A stretch of 64,000 nt of DNA. Source: Terebella lapidaria (Eukaryota > Annelida > Polychaeta > Terebellida > Terebellidae). Position numbers and translations under genes: made by a program. Position 1 is the first letter of the stretch, and the number at the start of each line of letters is the position of its first letter. Positions 61,901 through 64,000 of the stretch are shown in pieces. The notes under the pieces were generated by a model. That model saw only the letters and a list, made by a program, of their open reading frames with translations, ran no database searches and was not told the DNA's origin. The stretch covers positions 16,703,402-16,767,401 of the forward strand of contig OX424567.1 of the NCBI GenBank assembly GCA_949152475.1, read 5' to 3'.

Positions 61901-63879
61901 GTTGAAAAGATATAGTATGCAAATTTCACGAACTGAATAATGACCTGACATCTATTGCAAGTTTGGCACATACATGGGCAGTGTCATTCAGTGCGCCCAA
62001 GTGTAATTACATAGTAATATCTAGAAGGAAAACCCTTCAAAACATCCCTCCTGTGTGTTTCGGATACACCGATTTGGAAAGAGTTAATAGTTATAATCAT
62101 TTGGGCGTTGTGTTCACTAGTAACATGAGCTGGCATGAGCATATCAAATGCAAAATCGAAAAAACATCGAATGTAACAAATTTGCTACTAAGATCGACAC
62201 CCTTCCTACCTAGGCGTAGTAAGGAGCACATTTATGTGTCATTTATCCGCCCCATCCTTGAATATGGATGTCTATTGTACGACAATTCCCCTACATATCT
62301 GTTGAACCAGTTGGAAAAATGTCAACGTAATCTCGCCATAATCTGCACCGGAGCCTACCGACATACCAACCATGAATTATTGTTGTCGGAATTAGGCTGG
62401 TCAAAGCTAACTACTCGCAGGCAATACTACAAACTTACGTTGATGTACAAACTTGTGCACTCAAAGGCACCACTTTATTTATGTAATCTGTTGCATGAGC
62501 AGCCCCAACAACATGCGCATCTACTTCGCAACGACAACAATATACGGGCCCCATTCTGCAAAACTGAATCATATAAACGATCTTTCTTACCATCAGGTAT
62601 TCGGACTTGGAATGACCTTGAAAATAACGTTCGACATTCACAAACCATCTACAGTTTCAAGAGATCACTCAAATCGAATCTGTTCCCGAACAAAAATGTT
62701 TTGTTTACACTTGGTTACGGCTATGGTCAAACAAATCATGCAAGAATGAGAGCACAGATGCAATTACAATTTTATTAGTGACTCCATATGTACAAATTGC
62801 CCAAACCCTAGAGAAGATAATTTACATTTCTTCCTCGTATGCCCTGTATATCGTGATCATCGTACAGAAATGCTTACAGAAATTGCAACAAAATTTCCTG
62901 ATATCAATGTGTATTCCAAATCCAATGATAAAAAACAAGAACTTTTGAAAATATTATTGTATGGTAGCAACCATCTGTGCATCAACGACAATATTGACAT
63001 TTTTAGAGCTGTGTTCGTTTACATATTGAAAACTAATAGATTTCGTGAAACGAACAAAGATTAGAAATCCCATCGATGTTTGTATCTAGTTTTACCTTGC
63101 CATTGTATATTATTATTCACTATGTAAATATGTTTATGACAGATTTGTTTGTAAATATAAAACCACCCTGCCAACAGTTATGTTCTTATGTTGAGGAGAA
63201 TACCTAGTGCCAAGAAATTGGCGTGTACCATCCTCGTTAAATAAATATTGTATATAAAAAAAAAATCACGCTCTTAGATTAATATTACATGAATAATAAT
63301 ACATGCATAATATGAGGATGTGTTACTGACTGTTTGCAGGACCGACTGGCGAGCGCGGTGAGCCTGGCGGTCCAGGAGGAATTGGACCAATTGGACGAGC
63401 AGGACCCACTGGACCGCGAGGTGAACAGGGCGAACAAGGCGAGCGTGGTGAACAGGGACCCATTGGACCCCAAGGTCGCCGTGGACCTCAAGGTCCCCAA
63501 GGCATTCGAGGCGATCGAGGTGAACCCGGTACGGTGGGCGAGCTTGGACCGCAAGGCCGCCGTGGTAACCAAGGACCGCGAGGCCCCACAGGCGAACAAG
63601 GCAATAGAGGCACGACTGGAGCAACTGGTGACGCAGGAATACGAGGTCGAACTGGTCCTCGAGGTCAGCCCGGTCCGAGCGGCAGATCAGGACCTACGGG
63701 TGCGACTGGAGGACAGGGACCAATCGGACAGCCTGGAGAGAGAGGTCGACCTGGACCGCTTGGTGAAGCAGGCGAGACTGGCGAGCCGGGACCAATCGGA
63801 CCTGCCGGACGTCCCGGACCATCTGGACCTGCTGGAGAGCGTGGGAACACTGGAGAGACTGGTGCTACTGGTAGTCCTG
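16851..63879 (+). CDS. Giant cuticle-type collagen gene, 62 coding exons in window, 3' end outside
   Basis: The spliced product is a secreted, near-continuous triple-helix chain. A 44-residue signal-peptide exon is followed by about 7,438 Gly-X-Y residues (about 2,480 triplets, about 2.1 micrometres of rod), with no stop and no noncollagenous domain before the window ends. Exon sums keep frame exactly (22,447 coding bases). The frame shows no Lys, Cys, Trp, Tyr or His that I can find and only two Phe. Composition shifts from Pro/Ser/Thr-rich (exons 2-14) to GER/GEQ/GEP-rich (15-50) to GATG/GETG-rich (51-62). Twelve imperfections were seen. Micrometre length, Ser/Thr in Y positions and lack of lysine fit annelid cuticle collagens, secreted by epidermis into the body-surface matrix; that family call is inference (about 50 percent). 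Fibrillar collagen is excluded by length, exon phase and the missing N-propeptide. A trimerisation or C-terminal domain must lie downstream. Confidence 0.9.
17248..17400 (+). CDS. Collagen exon 2
   Basis: Seventeen perfect triplets ([10 protein letters not shown] to GATGAT). Both ends split a Gly codon (phase 1). It joins exon 1 as CAA-G|GA, which fixes the start of the helix. It contains one of the very few Met. Donor GTGAGA. Confidence 0.92.
17542..17904 (+). CDS. Collagen exon 3, two imperfections
   Basis: 121 residues. One triplet has Ile in place of Gly (GDE-ITQ-GEP), and one GSQPG adds an extra residue, so the exon is 40 triplets plus 3 bases. It carries an RGD (GDRGDPG). The donor GTCCTT is weak, but phase and the next exon require it. 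Confidence 0.85.
17905..18315 (+). other. Intron 3, containing a tRNA-derived SINE
   Basis: A 411-base intron occupied mostly by a minus-strand SINE, listed separately. The acceptor is GTTTCCAG. Confidence 0.85.
17945..18265 (-). mobile_element. tRNA-derived SINE
   Basis: On the minus strand a tRNA-like head has a perfect RNA polymerase III A box (TAGCACAGTGG, about 18246-18256) and a B box (GGTTCGAGACT, about 18199-18209). Between them is a loop reading CTCGTAA, like a tRNA-Thr(CGT) anticodon loop with a degraded stem. A body of about 230 bases follows, ending near an ATAAATGTTAA-like tail. The head is not a working tRNA because the stems do not close. Confidence 0.7.
18316..18651 (+). CDS. 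Collagen exon 4, GSQPG imperfection
   Basis: 112 residues, 37 triplets plus one extra residue in GSQPGEPG. Rich in GPSG and GPTG with a few GDR triplets. Phase 1 at both ends; donor GTTAGT. Confidence 0.92.
18929..19267 (+). CDS. Collagen exon 5, GPSPDG imperfection
   Basis: 113 residues. Two extra residues in [12 protein letters not shown] account for 37 triplets plus 6 bases. It contains RGD in GPRGDPG. Long [13 protein letters not shown] run. Donor GTGGGT. Confidence 0.92.
19268..20214 (+). other. Intron 5, with a palindromic minisatellite
   Basis: A 947-base intron. About 540 bases are a 30-bp tandem array (19390-19930, listed separately). The rest is AT-rich with no other features. Acceptor ACTCCCTAG. 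Confidence 0.9.
19390..19930. repeat. 30-bp palindromic minisatellite, about 17-18 units, two opposed halves
   Basis: CACGTTCGCACGT-type cores recur near 19398, 19428, 19458, 19488, 19519, 19549, 19581, 19612 and 19643. Reverse-type cores (CACGTGCGAACGTGGTAG and variants) recur near 19698, 19724, 19757, 19788, 19818, 19848, 19879 and 19911. The period is about 30. Each unit is itself nearly palindromic (TTCCACGTTCACACGTGGAA), and the array changes orientation near 19660-19690. Confidence 0.8.
20215..20610 (+). CDS. Collagen exon 6
   Basis: 44 perfect triplets with a [13 protein letters not shown] core. It holds one of only two Phe seen in the helix (GGF). Phase 1 at both ends, donor GTATGC. 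Confidence 0.93.
20763..20990 (+). CDS. Collagen exon 7, GSQSG imperfection
   Basis: 76 residues, 25 triplets plus one extra residue in GSQSGPPG, the same kind of break as in exons 3, 4 and 8. Donor GTCAGT. Confidence 0.93.
21239..21682 (+). CDS. Collagen exon 8, GSEPG imperfection
   Basis: 148 residues, 49 triplets plus one extra residue in GSEPGPPG near the 3' end. Rich in GPAGPSG. Donor GTGAAA. Confidence 0.92.
21831..22199 (+). CDS. Collagen exon 9, GC donor
   Basis: 41 perfect triplets ending GGQ. The phase and multiple-of-9 length place the donor at CAAG|GCGAGT, a GC-AG intron; no GT in the required phase is present. Same length as exon 16. Confidence 0.87.
22342..22566 (+). CDS. Collagen exon 10
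   Basis: 25 perfect triplets ([10 protein letters not shown] to GTA). Donor GTCCGT. It follows a 369-bp exon, as exon 17 does, giving the repeated 369/225 size pair. Confidence 0.92.
22716..22841 (+). CDS. Collagen exon 11
   Basis: 14 perfect triplets, among the shortest helical exons. Starts [10 protein letters not shown], ends GPR. Consensus donor GTAAGT. Confidence 0.94.
22969..23193 (+). CDS. Collagen exon 12
   Basis: 25 perfect triplets, starting [10 protein letters not shown] and ending GPQ. The acceptor TTTACCAG is followed by GG, so the first codon is GGG. Donor GTAATT. Confidence 0.92.
23194..24428 (+). other. Intron 12, no recognised content
   Basis: A 1,235-base AT-rich intron. 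I see no repeat array, RNA gene or coding exon in it. Confidence 0.8.
24429..24743 (+). CDS. Collagen exon 13
   Basis: 35 perfect triplets ([10 protein letters not shown] to GET). The first exon with frequent GER/GEQ triplets, marking the shift from Ser/Thr-rich to charged helix. Donor GTGCGT; its position is set from reading frame, plus or minus one base. Confidence 0.9.
24915..25067 (+). CDS. Collagen exon 14
   Basis: 17 perfect triplets ([10 protein letters not shown] to GEQ). The acceptor ACCAAAAG lacks a good pyrimidine tract, the weakest in the gene, but frame and length fit exactly. Donor GTGAGG. Possibly an alternatively used exon. Confidence 0.82.
25068..27040 (+). other. Intron 14, with a long tandem array
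   Basis: A 1,973-base intron dominated by a 115-127 bp tandem repeat, listed separately. The remaining 500 bases before the acceptor TTCACTATAG hold nothing recognised. Confidence 0.88.
25440..26520. repeat. Satellite-like array, about nine units of 115-127 bp
   Basis: The core TTGAATATCCCTACAAAT recurs near 25490, 25603, 25720, 25845, 25970, 26099, 26225, 26350 and 26450, with conserved CAACTCAGATATTGAGATGT and TTAATCCCTACGTTC blocks between. Units diverge by substitutions and short indels and decay toward both ends. Confidence 0.85.
27041..27253 (+). CDS. Collagen exon 15, GVPERG imperfection
   Basis: 71 residues, 23 triplets plus two extra residues in [12 protein letters not shown]. Starts [10 protein letters not shown]. 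Donor GTACGG. Confidence 0.92.
27444..27812 (+). CDS. Collagen exon 16
   Basis: 41 perfect triplets ([10 protein letters not shown] to GTD), the same length as exon 9. Donor GTAAGC. Confidence 0.93.
28101..28325 (+). CDS. Collagen exon 17
   Basis: 25 perfect triplets ([10 protein letters not shown] to GTP). Completes the second 369/225 size pair. Donor GTACAT. Confidence 0.93.
28431..28651 (+). CDS. Collagen exon 18, GESVPG imperfection, phase-0 end
   Basis: 74 residues, 24 triplets plus two extra residues in GESVPGPAG. It ends on a complete CAG codon, so the following intron is phase 0, one of only two in the gene. Donor GTAGAT. Confidence 0.88.
28873..29224 (+). CDS. Collagen exon 19, phase-0 start
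   Basis: Starts with a whole glycine codon GGT after acceptor TTCGGCCAG, then 39 perfect triplets to a split Gly. GER, GEP and GEQ dominate. Donor GTACGT. Confidence 0.88.
29322..29672 (+). CDS. Collagen exon 20
   Basis: 39 perfect triplets ([10 protein letters not shown] to GPQ). Strong acceptor TCCTTTGTAG, donor GTCAGT. Confidence 0.94.
29951..30175 (+). CDS. Collagen exon 21
   Basis: 25 perfect triplets ([10 protein letters not shown] to GQP), including a [13 protein letters not shown] run. Donor GTTTGA is weak, but phase and length fit. Confidence 0.92.
30427..30777 (+). CDS. Collagen exon 22
   Basis: 39 perfect triplets ([10 protein letters not shown] to GSA). Part of the 351/225/351/225 size alternation of exons 20-23. 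Donor GTTGGT. Confidence 0.93.
31053..31277 (+). CDS. Collagen exon 23
   Basis: 25 perfect triplets ([10 protein letters not shown] to GQP). Donor GTATGT. Confidence 0.94.
31514..31754 (+). CDS. Collagen exon 24, AER imperfection, phase-2 end
   Basis: 27 triplets, the last of which (AER) lacks Gly. The Arg codon is split AG|A across the intron (phase 2). Donor GTCAGT. The loss of Gly lies exactly at the exon edge. Confidence 0.87.
31755..32832 (+). other. Intron 24, with dispersed repeat copies
   Basis: A 1,078-base intron. Bases 31836-32110 match the 168-bp repeat family of intron 48, and 32688-32735 match a segment at 50309-50365. The rest is AT-rich and unrecognised. Confidence 0.75.
31836..32110 (+). 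repeat. Dispersed repeat related to the intron 48 family
   Basis: It begins AAGTTCGGCGGATACTATGG, as does the copy near 47553. It keeps the order of the 168-bp unit there (TGTGAATGCTC..., ATATACTATGGTAAG, TTGCCATAACA, AACAGCC), but at much lower similarity. Probably a non-autonomous transposon copy. Confidence 0.6.
32833..33446 (+). CDS. Collagen exon 25 (614 bp), GC donor
   Basis: Begins with the A that completes Arg, then 68 perfect triplets, mostly GER, GEP, GRP and GPA. The donor is CAG|GCAAGA, a consensus GC-AG site required by phase, since the next exon opens with GT GAG. Confidence 0.88.
33624..33884 (+). CDS. Collagen exon 26
   Basis: 29 perfect triplets ([10 protein letters not shown] to GET), ending in a [13 protein letters not shown] block. 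Donor GTTAGT. Confidence 0.93.
34036..34323 (+). CDS. Collagen exon 27
   Basis: 32 perfect triplets ([10 protein letters not shown] to GPT). Donor GTCAGT. Confidence 0.93.
34589..35029 (+). CDS. Collagen exon 28
   Basis: 49 perfect triplets ([10 protein letters not shown] to GPA). First of the 441/513 exon pairs. Acceptor CTCTTCAG, donor GTCAGA. Confidence 0.93.
35132..35644 (+). CDS. Collagen exon 29, GC donor
   Basis: 57 perfect triplets ([10 protein letters not shown] to GEA). The donor must be CTG|GCAAGA, the third GC-AG intron; the next exon opens GC TCG, which completes Gly. Confidence 0.88.
35753..36193 (+). CDS. Collagen exon 30
   Basis: 49 perfect triplets ([10 protein letters not shown] to GAA). 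Second 441-bp exon. Donor GTGAAA. Confidence 0.93.
36338..36850 (+). CDS. Collagen exon 31
   Basis: 57 perfect triplets ([10 protein letters not shown] to GPI), with [10 protein letters not shown] near the start, a sequence like the GAOGER integrin site if Pro is hydroxylated. Donor GTATGT. Confidence 0.94.
   Translation, partial: DVRDHLEHQASVVSVALMADQESLGHEDKRAQPALLDLVDKQVHQDLQAVMARPDSEDLQDHVVSVVNEAKEDQLGTQDSRDQMVPKARLVRQDHVVKLEHLARLAFVVLMGLEAILVRQGPKENLANVVVLAMLADLAQMAGLDLRELQVNLVNVAVVGKLEKLVQEVL
37010..37408 (+). CDS. Collagen exon 32, GTIRG imperfection
   Basis: 133 residues, 44 triplets plus one extra residue in [11 protein letters not shown]. It opens with the unusual [13 protein letters not shown]. 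Donor GTAAAA. Confidence 0.93.
37651..38163 (+). CDS. Collagen exon 33
   Basis: 57 perfect triplets ([10 protein letters not shown] to GSQ), third 513-bp exon. Donor GTAAAT. Confidence 0.94.
38274..38714 (+). CDS. Collagen exon 34
   Basis: 49 perfect triplets ([10 protein letters not shown] to GSQ), third 441-bp exon. It contains [10 protein letters not shown]. Donor GTATCA. Confidence 0.93.
38847..39197 (+). CDS. Collagen exon 35
   Basis: 39 perfect triplets ([10 protein letters not shown] to GRD). Donor GTCAGT. Confidence 0.94.
39430..39690 (+). CDS. Collagen exon 36
   Basis: 29 perfect triplets ([10 protein letters not shown] to GEP). Same length as exon 26. Donor GTAATA. Confidence 0.93.
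39901..40080 (+). CDS. Collagen exon 37
   Basis: 20 perfect triplets ([10 protein letters not shown] to GPT). Acid-rich start. Donor GTAAGA. Confidence 0.93.
40241..40519 (+). CDS. Collagen exon 38
   Basis: 31 perfect triplets ([10 protein letters not shown] to GTD). Acceptor CATTTTAAG, donor GTATGT. Confidence 0.93.
40640..41062 (+). CDS. Collagen exon 39
   Basis: 47 perfect triplets ([10 protein letters not shown] to GES). It starts with the Arg-rich run [10 protein letters not shown]. First exon of a 423/270 size pair that recurs at exons 56/57. Donor GTACGT. Confidence 0.94.
41063..41448 (+). other. Intron 39, with nested small duplications
   Basis: A 386-base intron. It holds an adjacent duplication of about 37 bp (AATTAAATAAAGTAA...TTCGTGCATATCA, 41104-41171), a doubled AGTTTCACCTCCTT (41250-41278), and a pair of GGACGTCATT...ACTTTGCCTATC segments (41340-41443), the second of which runs into the acceptor. 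Confidence 0.8.
41449..41718 (+). CDS. Collagen exon 40
   Basis: 30 perfect triplets ([10 protein letters not shown] to GPQ). Its acceptor TTGGACAG lies in a locally duplicated sequence. Donor GTGAAC. Confidence 0.92.
41949..42287 (+). CDS. Collagen exon 41, GIG imperfection
   Basis: 113 residues: 38 triplets with one residue missing in GAPGIGTPG, the only deletion-type break seen. Donor GTAAGT. Confidence 0.92.
42512..42669 (+). CDS. Collagen exon 42, phase-0 end
   Basis: 53 residues ending GGA TCG, so the intron lies between X and Y residues of a triplet (G-S | R). Donor GTGGGC. The junction is confirmed by exon 43 starting with CGT GGA. Confidence 0.87.
42670..42997 (+). other. Intron 42, no recognised content
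   Basis: A 328-base AT-rich intron, acceptor TTGTTCGTAG. Confidence 0.8.
42998..43154 (+). CDS. Collagen exon 43
   Basis: Starts with the Y-position Arg of the previous triplet, then 17 perfect triplets to GPT. Donor GTCAGT. Confidence 0.88.
43155..43751 (+). other. Intron 43, no recognised content
   Basis: A 597-base AT-rich intron, acceptor CCGTTGTAG. Confidence 0.8.
43752..43895 (+). CDS. Collagen exon 44
   Basis: 16 perfect triplets ([10 protein letters not shown] to GPI). Donor GTACGC. Confidence 0.93.
44096..44264 (+). CDS. Collagen exon 45, phase-2 end
   Basis: Starts [10 protein letters not shown] and ends in GEA, with Ala split GC|T (phase 2). Consensus donor GTAAGT. Confidence 0.9.
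44427..44545 (+). CDS. Collagen exon 46
   Basis: The shortest helical exon: it completes Ala, then 13 perfect triplets ([10 protein letters not shown] to GPQ). Acceptor GGTATCACAG, donor GTAGGC. Confidence 0.9.
44700..46472 (+). CDS. Collagen exon 47, giant exon of 1,773 bp
   Basis: 197 perfect triplets without one break ([10 protein letters not shown] to GRQ), a single uninterrupted 591-residue block in one exon. GER, GEP, GEQ and GPA dominate. The exon is about 33 times the usual 54-bp fibrillar collagen exon. Phase 1 at both ends; donor GTATGA. Intron loss or internal triplet expansion are the obvious explanations. Confidence 0.95.
46686..46890 (+). CDS. Collagen exon 48, SER imperfection, phase-2 end
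   Basis: Starts [10 protein letters not shown]. One triplet has Ser in place of Gly (GST-SER-GEA). It ends GER with Arg split AG|A. Donor GTGGGA. The glycine change could be a real kink or a variant. Confidence 0.88.
47553..47657 (+). repeat. Repeat terminus plus GTCCGC hexamer array
   Basis: A fold-back-like start (CCCGAACAAAGTTCGGCGG, about 47545-47563) is followed by about twelve GTCCGC units (47584-47657). Confidence 0.8.
47667..48060 (+). repeat. 168-bp tandem repeat, about 2.3 units
   Basis: CTTGTGAACGC recurs at 47667, 47835 and 48003, exactly 168 apart, with nearly identical sequence between. Because 168 is a multiple of 3, the repeat keeps a minus-strand frame open for 182 codons, which is an artefact. 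Confidence 0.9.
48230..49150. repeat. Tandem array of about 130-bp units, seven copies
   Basis: GAATAAGTTAACATT recurs near 48273, 48405, 48537, 48698, 48829, 48960 and 49093. Each is followed by AGTCTATTATTGACCACAAT and a CTCAACAAGGTAAAGG block. Confidence 0.88.
49150..50100. repeat. Second tandem array, about eight units of 120 bp
   Basis: TTTGAATTTCAACTTGAAAC and TCATCTTGAAATGCAGTTTT recur about every 120-121 bases from about 49170 to 50050. It directly abuts the unrelated 130-bp array. Confidence 0.88.
50309..50365 (+). repeat. Segment shared with intron 24
   Basis: GGGCAACAGAGATGATA and GGATACACCCAAGCGGT occur here and, in the same order and spacing class, at 32688-32735. Part of a wider dispersed repeat. 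Confidence 0.65.
50366..51142 (+). other. 3' part of intron 48
   Basis: Degenerate sequence with recurring TTTGACCTTGA-type phrases, probably decayed repeat. The acceptor TTTTTGCAG precedes exon 49. Confidence 0.5.
51143..51342 (+). CDS. Collagen exon 49
   Basis: Completes Arg with A, then 22 perfect triplets ([10 protein letters not shown] to GSI). Donor GTGAAT. Confidence 0.9.
51459..52511 (+). CDS. Collagen exon 50, giant exon of 1,053 bp, GC donor
   Basis: 117 perfect triplets ([10 protein letters not shown] to GQP) without a break. Phase places the donor at CCAG|GCATGT, the fourth GC-AG intron. No in-phase GT is available. Confidence 0.88.
52512..53985 (+). other. Intron 50 (1.47 kb), with duplicated blocks
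   Basis: Bases 52868-53008 and 53325-53454 are copies (GTCCCAAATC..., GAGCCATTTCCAGCAAA), as are about 53160-53330 and 53470-53630 (CCTTGAAAGGTCAAAACGA...). CGGCCATTTTGATTTTTTGA recurs. Likely decayed repeat. Acceptor TATGTTTTAG. Confidence 0.8.
53986..54588 (+). CDS. Collagen exon 51
   Basis: 67 perfect triplets ([10 protein letters not shown] to GTI). Start of the GATG/GETG-rich zone. Donor GTGAGA. Confidence 0.94.
54855..55313 (+). CDS. Collagen exon 52
   Basis: 51 perfect triplets ([10 protein letters not shown] to GTD). Donor GTTTGT. Confidence 0.93.
55476..56195 (+). CDS. Collagen exon 53 (720 bp)
   Basis: 80 perfect triplets ([10 protein letters not shown] to GTP). Acceptor TTGTTTGCAG, donor GTAAAA. 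Confidence 0.95.
56477..57070 (+). CDS. Collagen exon 54
   Basis: 66 perfect triplets ([10 protein letters not shown] to GPQ), with RGD in GDRGDPG. Donor GTGTGT. Confidence 0.94.
57246..57605 (+). CDS. Collagen exon 55
   Basis: 40 perfect triplets ([10 protein letters not shown] to GAR), with GATGATG and a Met (GIMG). Donor GTCAGT. Confidence 0.94.
57885..58307 (+). CDS. Collagen exon 56
   Basis: 47 perfect triplets ([10 protein letters not shown] to GAR). Same length as exon 39 and, like it, followed by a 270-bp exon. Donor GTCAGA. Confidence 0.94.
58564..58833 (+). CDS. Collagen exon 57
   Basis: 30 perfect triplets ([10 protein letters not shown] to GER). Donor GTATGT, which opens a GT microsatellite and G-rich tract (58838-58872). 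Confidence 0.93.
58834..59709 (+). other. Intron 57, with an inverted-repeat-bounded element
   Basis: An 876-base intron: GT/G-rich tract first, then the element at 58990-59629, then AT-rich sequence to the acceptor CTACACCAG. Confidence 0.85.
58990..59629. mobile_element. Non-autonomous element bounded by TCCCCCGGAGG inverted repeats
   Basis: TCCCCCGGAGG at 58990-59000 and CCTCCGGGGGA at 59619-59629 form an 11-base perfect inverted repeat. Inside, GAAACTTGACTTGCAGGTACA-like units of about 117 bp repeat two to three times. It has no coding capacity and is a likely DNA-transposon derivative. Confidence 0.6.
59710..60483 (+). CDS. Collagen exon 58 (774 bp)
   Basis: 86 perfect triplets ([10 protein letters not shown] to GEQ), Ile- and Thr-rich for this gene, with RGD in GERGDRG. 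Donor GTAAGG. Confidence 0.95.
60702..60845 (+). CDS. Collagen exon 59
   Basis: 16 perfect triplets ([10 protein letters not shown] to GER). The donor GTCGGT is weak, but phase fits. Confidence 0.9.
61066..61371 (+). CDS. Collagen exon 60
   Basis: 34 perfect triplets ([10 protein letters not shown] to GNR). Acceptor ATGTCTTAAG, donor GTCAGT. Confidence 0.93.
61602..61772 (+). CDS. Collagen exon 61
   Basis: 19 perfect triplets ([10 protein letters not shown] to GTA), with RGD in GLRGDTG and the second Phe of the helix (GGF). Donor GTTAGT. Confidence 0.93.
61773..63339 (+). other. Intron 61, hosting a LINE fragment
   Basis: A 1,567-base intron of which about 1,340 bases are a same-strand non-LTR retrotransposon relic. 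Acceptor CTGTTTGCAG. Confidence 0.9.
61928..63266 (+). mobile_element. 5'-truncated non-LTR retrotransposon (LINE), reverse transcriptase C-terminus
   Basis: The frame from about 61930 to 62778 reads [16 protein letters not shown], then [30 protein letters not shown] and [16 protein letters not shown], the thumb and post-catalytic region of a LINE reverse transcriptase (Jockey/CR1-like group). The catalytic palm is missing, as expected from 5' truncation. After an apparent one-base frameshift near 62755 the frame continues with [21 protein letters not shown], a C-terminal zinc-binding tail, to about 63064. A 200-base 3' UTR and an A run at 63257-63266 end the element. It is a dead copy on the same strand as the host gene. 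Confidence 0.85.
63340..63879 (+). CDS. Collagen exon 62, last in window
   Basis: 60 perfect triplets ([10 protein letters not shown] to GSP) with GATG motifs. It ends in a split Gly at donor GTATGT, so the gene continues past the window. Confidence 0.94.
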
Positions 63880-64000
63880 GTATGTACATGTAGAGCCGCT
63901 CAGTGATTCTTCAACAATCCAATATCAAACAATGGCAAACAGCAAATACATTACTACATTCTTGTACTGTTGCTCCCATCACCACTGAATTCAACTGATG
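63880..64000 (+). other. Start of intron 62
   Basis: Begins GTATGTACATG. No further exon before the window end. Confidence 0.85.

Noticed and set aside
17248-63879. Fibrillar, nematode-cuticle or bacterial collagen-like identity
   Set aside because: Fibrillar genes have propeptides, about 1,000-residue helices and phase-0 54-bp exons; nematode cuticle collagens are small with Cys-flanked helices; bacterial collagen-like genes have no introns.

Overview
The window is a stretch of an animal genome. It shows spliceosomal introns, AT-rich noncoding DNA, LTR, LINE and SINE relics and intronic satellite arrays. Almost all recognisable host coding sequence belongs to one plus-strand gene, which starts with an ATG and signal peptide at 16851 and is still open at the last exon in the window (ends 63879). 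I resolved 62 coding exons: one signal-peptide exon and 61 collagenous exons. The exon boundaries are self-checking. Nearly every collagenous exon is an exact multiple of 9 bp once the few helix imperfections are allowed for, and 56 of 61 introns split a glycine codon after its first base.

The joined product is about 7,480 residues so far. About 7,438 of these are almost unbroken Gly-X-Y (roughly 2,480 triplets), following directly on the signal peptide with no N-propeptide or globular domain. At about 0.286 nm rise per residue this is a rod of about 2.1 micrometres, far longer than fibrillar collagens (about 0.3 micrometres). I could see no Lys, Cys, Trp, Tyr or His in the collagenous frame. 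The micrometre-scale length, the Ser/Thr-rich Y positions and the near absence of imperfections match what is known biochemically of annelid cuticle collagens. I infer an annelid or related lophotrochozoan and a giant cuticle-type collagen gene. That identity is inference; the giant collagen itself is read directly from the sequence.

Layout: 1-3.9 kb, minus-strand Ty3/Gypsy fossil with SCAN-like capsid, CCHC knuckle, protease and integrase, running off the left edge; 3.9-7.7 kb, noncoding with an LTR-like repeat copy and GATCCAATTGGATC palindromes; 7.8-8.28 kb, CpG-rich segment ending in a consensus splice donor, the proposed noncoding first exon and promoter; 8.28-16.84 kb, large first intron; 16.84-63.88 kb, coding exons; 63.88-64 kb, start of the next intron. 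Long introns carry a SINE (intron 3), a 30-bp palindromic minisatellite (intron 5), several 115-170 bp arrays (introns 14 and 48), dispersed non-autonomous repeats (introns 24, 48, 50, 57) and a 5'-truncated LINE (intron 61). Noncoding introns are numbered by the coding exon that precedes them.

Exon architecture is the other notable feature. Introns are phase 1 inside glycine codons instead of the phase-0, 54-bp fibrillar pattern. Size classes recur in ordered pairs (369/225, 441/513, 423/270 bp). Two exons are huge (1,773 and 1,053 bp). Four introns appear to use GC-AG splice sites.
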